A stretch of 64,000 bases of DNA. It comes from Streptomyces sp. BA2. GTDB taxonomy: Bacteria; Actinomycetota; Actinomycetes; Streptomycetales; Streptomycetaceae. A program made the translations under genes and the position numbers. How positions within the stretch are numbered: position 1 is the stretch's first letter; each line of letters starts with the position of its first letter. Below are positions 59,012-64,000 of the stretch, piece after piece. Under the pieces are notes generated by a model. That model had not been told where the DNA came from, did not search any database, and saw only the letters and a program-made list of their open reading frames with translations. The DNA lies in assembly GCF_009769735.1 (NCBI RefSeq), contig NZ_WSRO01000002.1, forward strand, positions 682,001 through 746,000, written 5' to 3'.

Positions 59012-59742
59012 GCCGCGACTCCTGCCGCTTCGGCGAGTACCTGCTCCTGCGCGGCCCGGAGTTGCCGCCACTCGCCCAGGGTCTCCCACCGGCTGCCGCA
59101 GTTCCCGCACCGGACACGATGTGATGCGGCGGACGCGGTGAGCTGCTCCCGGCAGTGCCCGTCGTCGAGCCGGACGGGGCACAGGCCGATGGCGACCCGG
59201 CCGGGCTTCCGTTCGTCGTTGACGATGGCCGCGCATTCGGCGTGGAGCTTGCGGATCGTCTCGACGTCCTGTCCGACGGACTCGTATCCGCCGCACGCCC
59301 ACAGCAGGTTGTCGGCGAGGAACTTGACGTGCCGTTTCACGGCCTCGCCAGGGTTGATGCGCCACGACGCGAAGACCCTGTTGCCGTCGCTGTCCGGCGC
59401 GATCTCCCAGGCGAGGGCGGTGCGCCACGAGTCCTCTATCACTCGCAGCCGGGCCGCCACACCTCCACCGGGCGCAACGAGGTCGAGGACTTCCAGCCGA
59501 GGCGGGATCGGCGGGTTCTTCGTCCCGGACCCGCCGCCTATTCGCCGCGCCCCCCGCATCAGCGCTGCGGTCGTGTCCAGCTTCGCGAAGAGGGTGGAGA
59601 GTTCGGTGAGGCGGACGGTTGTCTTGTCCTCGCAGATGCGGCAGACCAGACGGTCCACTTCGGCAGTCCACAGCTCCCGGCCGCAACCCGGAGCCGTGCA
59701 GGTCGGCCATTCGTAACCGTCGAGCGTGGGGTGGTCGTGCAC
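59008..59742 (-). CDS. zinc-finger early protein
   Basis: 244 residues. N-terminal CTAPGCGRELWTAEVDRLVC RICED-like ligand set and a C-terminal CGNCGSRWETLGEWRQ ribbon; the middle is helical (AGEAVKRHVKFLADNLLWAC-like region in the 130-150 range). Such double-ribbon proteins are common in Streptomyces phages and integrative elements. GGAG precedes the GTG at 59742. Confidence 0.66.
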   Translation of the reverse strand: MHDHPTLDGYEWPTCTAPGCGRELWTAEVDRLVCRICEDKTTVRLTELSTLFAKLDTTAALMRGARRIGGGSGTKNPPIPPRLEVLDLVAPGGGVAARLRVIEDSWRTALAWEIAPDSDGNRVFASWRINPGEAVKRHVKFLADNLLWACGGYESVGQDVETIRKLHAECAAIVNDERKPGRVAIGLCPVRLDDGHCREQLTASAASHRVRCGNCGSRWETLGEWRQLRAAQEQVLAEAAGVAA

Positions 59743-59835
59743 GGCAGGCTCCTCGGGTGGTACGGGGAAGCAGGGTGACGGATGAGCCAATTGTTGCACT
59801 ACGGGTTGACAGGAGTGGACCGATGGCACAGCAGA

Positions 59836-59860
59836 GCCCGCCGAGTCCGACTCGGCGGGC
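59836..59860 (-). terminator. hairpin downstream of the small membrane gene
   Basis: GCCCGCCGAG/CTCGGCGGGC with a 5-base loop, 6 bases beyond the stop of the gene at 59867 and 94 bases upstream of the zinc-finger gene start. It may attenuate transcription into the zinc-finger gene. Confidence 0.65.
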
Positions 59861-59866
59861 GGGCTT

Positions 59867-59989
59867 TCAACTGCCGGGCCGGAACAGCTCACGCAGCCCG
59901 ACGAGTACGACGACCACGACGGCGGCGATGATCGCCTCGGTCTGGCGGTCACCCCACACGCAGCGGATGACCTCTGACGTGAACTCCAT
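59867..59989 (-). CDS. forty-residue membrane protein
   Basis: 40 residues, MEFTSEVIRCVWGDRQTEAI start, one membrane segment (AIIAAVVVVVLVGL) and a basic tail. AAGGAGACGCC precedes the ATG at 59989, the strongest ribosome site in this segment, so translation is likely despite the size. Function unknown. Confidence 0.62.
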   Translation of the reverse strand: MEFTSEVIRCVWGDRQTEAIIAAVVVVVLVGLRELFRPGS

Positions 59990-60019
59990 GGCGTCTCCTT
60001 GGGCGGAAGTGTGCGGTGA

Positions 60020-60379
60020 TCAGGACGGGCCGTCTTTGACGATTCCGGCGAGCCAGTCGTCTCCGTCGACGAACTCGGGGCGACGCTCCCGCCACCAGGC
60101 CTGCGCCTCAGATAGCCCGCGCTCGTACCACTCGCTCCAGCCGTGCATCTGGACGTTCCATCGCCAGGACTGCCGGACGGACTCGTAGGATTCGCGGCTG
60201 AGGCTGTGCCCGGAGGTGGCGTCGATGTCGTCGAGGTCCCGACCCAGAGCGATACACAGGGCGGTGCGGGCGTCGTTCATGGACGTGCGCTGCTCGACAC
60301 CCTCGACCGTCTTCAGCGTGTCCCGGTGCCGGGCCAACCGCATGATGCGCAGTCGCGCTTCCTTCACCATTGCGTTCAT
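60020..60379 (-). CDS. early hypothetical protein
   Basis: 119 residues, Trp-rich C-terminal half (SWRWNVQMHGWSEWYERGL, EAQAWWRERRPEFVDGDD), helical, basic start. AGGAGG precedes the ATG at 60379. Unknown. Confidence 0.6.
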   Translation of the reverse strand: MNAMVKEARLRIMRLARHRDTLKTVEGVEQRTSMNDARTALCIALGRDLDDIDATSGHSLSRESYESVRQSWRWNVQMHGWSEWYERGLSEAQAWWRERRPEFVDGDDWLAGIVKDGPS

Positions 60380-60438
60380 CAGGGCCTCCTATGCGCACCT
60401 CGTGTAAGCGGCCTGGAAGAGGGCGGTCCGGGCGAGGT

Positions 60439-61059
60439 TCAGGGCCTGTGAAAGACCTGCTGGATCGGGTAGAGCGCGGGCGCCTGGTCGTTAGTCGGAC
60501 GGACGAGGATCAGGCCCCCTTCGCCCGGTTCGTGCCAACCGATGCCTGTAGCGATGCGGGAGACGCAGGCGTCGAGCTCCGGCCCGTCGTGGGGCCGCAC
60601 GGTGACCGGCTGACCGTTGCTCAGACGCGCGGGGTCGACCGGCTTTCCGGTCAGCCACGGCTCAATGTTGTCGCGGTAGTAGAGCACCTGACCGACAGCG
60701 TCGATCAGCCGTTTCCCTTCCAGGCAGCGCAGCGCGGTCCCCCACCAGACGTGCTCGCGCCGACAGAAGGAGCACCCGGCGGTGTGTGCGTTGACCTGGC
60801 CCGCAAGTTCCCGGTGGGACAGTTCCAGCTGTACGAGGGTGGGCCTCAGGGCCTCGTCCACGTGGGCCAGGTGGTGTGGGTAGGCGCTGGGGGGCTTGTC
60901 CGGGGCCTCGAAGAAGACGACCGGGTGTCGACCAGTGGCGTCGTAGCCGACCTTTTGGACGGTGAGCGGGGTGCGCTCGGAATCGCGCACGAAGAACACC
61001 CGCTGGCCTTCCTGGTAGGTGAGCAACAGGCTGGTGTGGAAGGTGCGTCGGGTGGTCAT
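60439..61059 (-). CDS. early hypothetical protein
   Basis: 206 residues: LLLTYQEGQRVFFVRDSERT at the start suggests an SH3-like barrel; CSFCRREHVWWGTALRCLEG later gives a possible zinc site. Not recognised. Occurs upstream of the small early genes in the same leftward block. Confidence 0.58.
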   Translation of the reverse strand: MTTRRTFHTSLLLTYQEGQRVFFVRDSERTPLTVQKVGYDATGRHPVVFFEAPDKPPSAYPHHLAHVDEALRPTLVQLELSHRELAGQVNAHTAGCSFCRREHVWWGTALRCLEGKRLIDAVGQVLYYRDNIEPWLTGKPVDPARLSNGQPVTVRPHDGPELDACVSRIATGIGWHEPGEGGLILVRPTNDQAPALYPIQQVFHRP

Positions 61060-61155
61060 CTGATTGCCTCGTTCCGTGGTCGGGGTGCGCGGCGGGCCAG
61101 CAATGTGCGGTGGATCGGCGGGCCCGGCCTCCCCCCGGCCGGGCCCTGGGGTGGG

Positions 61156-61794
61156 TCAGGCAGCCTGGGCAAGGAGCTCGGTGCGCATCCGGGCGAAGTA
61201 CTGGGCTCCCGCGCTAGTGGTGTCGACTCCGGCGTCGACCATGTCGCCGAGGAGCTTGCAGAACTGCCAGGGGCTGAGGGCGTCGATGTGCTCGATGACG
61301 ATCCAGGAACCGCGCCCGTTCTTGATGTCCTTGACCCAGGAGCTGGCGGCGTCGAAGGCGGGGGCGAAGACAGCTTCCTGGCCGGGGTGGAGGGTGCCGC
61401 GCTGCATGGCGGCGGTGACGGTCCATTCGGCGATCTCGCGGTGCAGGTCGCGGCCGTTGCGGTCGCGGCGGGTGCGGGTGCCGATGGAGAGGAAACGCCG
61501 CATCTCCTGGGTGAACTGCTGGCCGCTGGTCGGCTGCTCTGCGTTCTCAGCCTGCGGCTCGGGTGTCGTCGCCTCCCGGCGGACGGTCACCTGGTCGCCG
61601 CGGCGGAACATGAGCATGACGCCGTTGGTGTAGACGTCGGCGAGACGGTCGGCCGCCTTCCAGTACAGGGAGTCGACGATCCAGGATCCGGTGATGGTCC
61701 GCGTTCCGTGGTCGAAGCTCCAGACGGTGTAGGCCACGATCTCGTCGCCTTTGGCGAGGTCCTCGACGCTGACGGTGATTTCGGTGGTGGCCAT
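61156..61794 (-). CDS. early hypothetical protein
   Basis: 212 residues: beta-rich N-terminal half (ITVSVEDLAKGDEIVAYTVW, RTITGSWIVDSLYWKAADRL) and a helical C-terminal part (SAGAQYFARMRTELLAQAA). ATG at 61794. It is divergent from the rightward regulator-like gene at 61928 across the operator region at 61851-61892. Confidence 0.6.
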   Translation of the reverse strand: MATTEITVSVEDLAKGDEIVAYTVWSFDHGTRTITGSWIVDSLYWKAADRLADVYTNGVMLMFRRGDQVTVRREATTPEPQAENAEQPTSGQQFTQEMRRFLSIGTRTRRDRNGRDLHREIAEWTVTAAMQRGTLHPGQEAVFAPAFDAASSWVKDIKNGRGSWIVIEHIDALSPWQFCKLLGDMVDAGVDTTSAGAQYFARMRTELLAQAA

Positions 61795-61850
61795 AGCTGT
61801 CTCCCCTGCTGGTCTCCCTGGCGATGACCCCATCATGCAGCCCACGCATG

Positions 61851-61892
61851 TGGACTGTCAATAGTCCTCACACGTGGACTGAAGAGTGGACT
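61851..61892. promoter_or_regulatory. four half-sites on a 12-bp period, divergent operator
   Basis: TGGACT at 61851, an inverted AGTCC at 61863, TGGACT at 61875 and TGGACT at 61887, each exactly 12 bases apart, in the 133-bp gap between the divergent genes at 61794 and 61928. The first and second form an inverted pair, TGTGGACT with AGTCCTCACA. A regulator bound here would contact one face of the helix. Confidence 0.68.
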
Positions 61893-61927
61893 ATCGCGAG
61901 TGCTCCGCTAGATGGCACAATGCAGGC

Positions 61928-62206
61928 ATGACCAGCGAATGGACCCCCACCGAGGAAGATGCGCGCACCCTCGCCCGCTACAAGAAGGCCCGCGAGACAG
62001 AACGCGAGCTCAAGCCCGCCACGCGTACCATCGCCCTGGAGGCCCTCCGCAACGGCGCCACCCCCGCGCAGCTGGCCGAGCTCACCGGCGAATCCGCCGA
62101 GACCTTCCGCCGCATCCGGGACGCCAACGACATCCCCGTCGACCCTCGCTACCAGAGCCGGGCCGAACTCGCCCGCGCCCGGAAGGCAGCCCTACCGGAG
62201 GCCTAA
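61928..62206 (+). CDS. small HTH-like regulator, leaderless
   Basis: 92 residues. LRNGATPAQLAELTGESAET followed by FRRIRDANDIPV is a compact HTH, similar to short Cro-like or plasmid regulators. CACAAT at 61916-61921 ends 6 bases before the ATG. It is divergent from the early genes across a repeated half-site operator, so it is a candidate for their controller. Confidence 0.68.
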   Translation: MTSEWTPTEEDARTLARYKKARETERELKPATRTIALEALRNGATPAQLAELTGESAETFRRIRDANDIPVDPRYQSRAELARARKAALPEA

Positions 62207-62255
62207 TCCGCCGGTTCCCGCCCCGCTCCCCCACCCACCCCGTCACACTCTGACC

Positions 62256-62456
62256 ATGGCGATCCGCTACGGAGTCCAGGCAGACACTGAGCGGGAGCGC
62301 CAGCAGGCGTTAGAACTCCTGTGCGCGCAGCTCGGGTTAGAGCCCGCCCTGTACCCGCGGCAGGTCACCGACGACCGGTGGATGGCGCGAGCCGTGCCGC
62401 GCATGACGAAAGCCCCGGTCGGGGAATCCGGGCGGGGCCCCGTCGTGGGCGGGTAG
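62256..62456 (+). CDS. small hypothetical protein, leaderless
   Basis: 66 residues: MAIRYGVQADTERERQQALE, helical. CACACT at 62244-62249 ends 6 bases before the ATG. The stop lies next to the convergent gene at 62458. Unknown role. Confidence 0.55.
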   Translation: MAIRYGVQADTERERQQALELLCAQLGLEPALYPRQVTDDRWMARAVPRMTKAPVGESGRGPVVGG

Positions 62457-62457
62457 T

Positions 62458-62958
62458 TCAGGCGGCGGGTGCGCCCCACTGCCGGTGGTAGACGATGGCG
62501 GCGTTCTCCCACTCGCCTTCGCTGAGAAGCCGGTCGTAGGCTCCGCCGATGTCGCCGTACATGTCGCGGCACGCCATGACCGGGCTACCGTTCTGCATGG
62601 TCCCGGTGTACCACCAGACGATGCCGTCCGAGGTGTATCGGTCGCCGGCGGGCAGGTAGCTGTCACGCAGGTCGAACTCCTCGCCCGTCTTGGGGTGGAT
62701 CCACCGGGCGGATTCCGCTGCGGCGTCCCAGCAGGTCTGGCACAGCCCGTTGGCGGTCGCGTATCCGCCGAGGCGGTGGTCGCCGCAGAAGTAGCCGCCG
62801 CAGCCGTACTCGTCGCCGCCGGGTGTGGATCCGCAGAGGTAGCCGAGACCGCGGTCGATCTTCTCCTTGCAGCCGGTCTTCTCGCAGTCCGCCTTGACGC
62901 TGTAACCGGCCTCGATCTTCTCGCCGTTGCGGATGATCTCGTAGTACGCGTATCCCAT
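62458..62958 (-). CDS. Cys-rich early protein
   Basis: 166 residues: CEKTGCKEKIDRGLGYLCGS, CGGYFCGDHRLGG, LCQTCW form a cysteine cluster for one or two zinc ions in a treble-clef-like layout. The rest is acidic (YDRLLSEGEWENAAIVYHRQ). Recurrent in Streptomyces phages; function unknown. Confidence 0.65.
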   Translation of the reverse strand: MGYAYYEIIRNGEKIEAGYSVKADCEKTGCKEKIDRGLGYLCGSTPGGDEYGCGGYFCGDHRLGGYATANGLCQTCWDAAAESARWIHPKTGEEFDLRDSYLPAGDRYTSDGIVWWYTGTMQNGSPVMACRDMYGDIGGAYDRLLSEGEWENAAIVYHRQWGAPAA

Positions 62959-62991
62959 GGTTCGAGTGTCCTCTCGGTAAGGTTTTGCGCG

Positions 62992-63024
62992 GCGCCCCCT
63001 CCGCGCTGCATGCGGAGGGGGCGC
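62992..63024 (-). terminator. terminator hairpin
   Basis: GCGCCCCCTCCGC/GCGGAGGGGGCGC, perfect 13-bp stem with a 7-base loop, just beyond the stop of the gene at 63037 on the leftward strand and 34 bases before the ATG at 62958. Confidence 0.78.
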
Positions 63025-63036
63025 GCTGGTGGGCGT

Positions 63037-63216
63037 TCAGACCGCGGCGGGCACGTTGTGGGTGGCGGTGTCGATGGCGGCCTGCCGGCCGTCCTGCGGC
63101 CCGGATGCGGCGACCACCCGGCCGGCCGGGTCGTGGACGGTCGCGGCCCAGCGGACCGTCGGGTCGACGGCGGGGCGGACAGTCTGGAACACGTCGATCT
63201 CGTAGGTGTTGGTCAT
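63037..63216 (-). CDS. small protein, integrative-element type
   Basis: 59 residues: MTNTYEIDVFQTVRPAVDP and VRWAATVHDPAGRVVAASGP, a small beta-rich fold. Proteins of this appearance are common in actinomycete integrative plasmids. GAAGGAGAACCCC precedes the ATG at 63216. Confidence 0.6.
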   Translation of the reverse strand: MTNTYEIDVFQTVRPAVDPTVRWAATVHDPAGRVVAASGPQDGRQAAIDTATHNVPAAV

Positions 63217-63241
63217 GGGGTTCTCCTTCGGAGTCGGGGTT

Positions 63242-63436
63242 CTAGCGGGCCCAGGGGCGCGGCTTGTGGTCGGCTGCGGCGCTAAGGATGGCCATCGCCA
63301 CGGCCTGGCCGTCCTCACCGGCGTCTTCGACGAGCTTGTCGGCGAGTTTGCTGCTGCCGGTTCCGAGGAACCCGCCGCGCTGCAGTTGTCGACCAGCGTC
63401 CTGGATCTCTTCAGGGGCGGGCTGACGGTTGGACAT
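63242..63436 (-). CDS. small protein, integrative-element type
   Basis: 64 residues: EEIQDAGRQLQRGGFLGTGS, SKLADKLVEDAGEDGQAVAM. Helical. Resembles proteins found with Spd-type genes in actinomycete integrative plasmids (from memory). AAAGGAGAAGCCC precedes the ATG. Confidence 0.58.
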   Translation of the reverse strand: MSNRQPAPEEIQDAGRQLQRGGFLGTGSSKLADKLVEDAGEDGQAVAMAILSAAADHKPRPWAR

Positions 63437-63458
63437 GGGCTTCTCCTTTTCCGGTGGG

Positions 63459-63863
63459 CTACTTGCCCTTGTCGGGACGGATCTTTGTGGCGGCCCATCC
63501 GGCGGCGAGGATCACGCCCGCCATGCTCAGGCCGATCATTGGGAGGTTCGCGGAGACGGTGCCGATGATCCCCATCAGCGTTCCGCCGACGAGGACGACG
63601 ACCGCGCACACTGCGGCGGTGCAGACGACGACCACGGCGAGGATCAGGAACGTGATGATGATCAGGCGTTGCATGTCGGGCGACAGGCCCTGCTGTACAG
63701 GCGCCTGGACGACCATCTGCGTCGGGTGCATGGGCTGGCCGATGGTGAAGTGCACGGGGCGGCCGTGCTCGTCGTAGATGACGTTGGGCGGACGGTGATG
63801 GGCGGGGACCTGCTGCTGCCCGGCCGTGAGGTCGGGCAGCCGGTCGGGCAGCGGCTGGGTCAT
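63459..63863 (-). CDS. Spd-like membrane protein (DUF6251-type layout)
   Basis: 134 residues. A Pro/Gln-rich cytoplasmic part (NVIYDEHGRPVHFTIGQP) and two hydrophobic stretches (LIIITFLILAVVVVCTAAVC, GMIGIIGTVSANLP-like turn, then MIGLSMAGVILAAGWAA). The VIYDEHGRPV motif and layout recall DUF6251/Spd-like proteins of actinomycete integrative plasmids, so this block may be plasmid-derived. Confidence 0.6.
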   Translation of the reverse strand: MTQPLPDRLPDLTAGQQQVPAHHRPPNVIYDEHGRPVHFTIGQPMHPTQMVVQAPVQQGLSPDMQRLIIITFLILAVVVVCTAAVCAVVVLVGGTLMGIIGTVSANLPMIGLSMAGVILAAGWAATKIRPDKGK

Positions 63864-63888
63864 GACGGGCTCCTCTCGGCGGTGGTGG

Positions 63889-64000
63889 TCAGTACTTGCG
63901 GGCGGCGCGGTCGGCCTTGCTCAGGTCGCTCTTGGCCTTCTGTAGCGCCTGACGGGCCGCGGCCTTCGCTCGGGAGTCTGGGGCGGTCTTGAGGTCGGCC
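63889..64000 (-). CDS. C-terminal end of a gene continuing beyond the window
   Basis: The last 36 codons of a leftward gene: basic, Ala/Lys/Arg-rich helix (RAKAAARQALQKAKSDLSKA) ending AARKY. Too little is visible to assign. Confidence 0.6.
   Translation of the reverse strand, partial: ADLKTAPDSRAKAAARQALQKAKSDLSKADRAARKY

Noticed and set aside
1..64000. Insertion sequences or transposases.
   Set aside because: No DDE, HUH or serine transposase motif and no terminal inverted repeats with target duplications were seen.

Overview
The window is high-GC actinobacterial DNA, most likely a Streptomyces chromosome: the third-position GC is extreme, GTG starts and GTGA/ATGA stop-start overlaps are frequent, and many small families are typical of Streptomyces. 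It holds three zones: conserved-looking host genes (1-7490), a small-gene accessory island (7644-15462), and one end of a tailed-phage prophage that runs off the right edge (about 15540-64000).

Host zone: the end of an exporter-type ABC ATPase, an alpha/beta hydrolase, a YdjM-like membrane protein next to four 14-bp tandem repeats, a Ski2-like DEAD/DEAH helicase, a TesB thioesterase, a TPR protein and an unknown gene. Accessory zone: an XRE regulator behind a dyad, a large XRE/TPR regulator with small companion genes, a HAD hydrolase, and a series of short genes (DUF6221-like, DUF6233-like, a short ATP-dependent DNA ligase, a DCL/DUF3223-like domain). Several of these seem to be leaderless, with a -10-like hexamer 6-7 nt before the start codon.

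Prophage zone, read leftwards because almost all genes are on the minus strand: small early genes (63.9-57 kb), a secreted GH16 enzyme, a fibre region (56-49.1 kb) with a 20-residue-repeat protein and a duplicated fibre+partner module, small genes, HNH, a GATC-rich gap that is a cos candidate, a primase-like protein, TerS, TerL, portal, MuF-like protein, scaffold, capsid, two GT4 glycosyltransferases interleaved with the head-tail connector, tail completion proteins, major tail protein, tail chaperones with a GGGAAAA frameshift site, a 2075-aa tape measure protein, tail-tip proteins, amidase endolysin, holin-like and collagen-like membrane proteins, then a rightward lipoprotein gene and an immunity/integration block ending with a tyrosine integrase. 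HK97-like head genes plus a long tape measure gene indicate a siphovirus.

The most notable signals are a 402-residue intein inside the lytic transglycosylase domain of the tape measure protein; a compact three-way-junction RNA with its own promoter, a seven-codon ORF and a terminator beside the integrase; an aberrant tRNA-like sequence next to it; paired glycosyltransferases inside the head operon; and a four-half-site, 12-bp-periodic operator at the early end. The exact prophage boundary is not resolved: no duplicated att core was found by eye and the right end lies outside the window.
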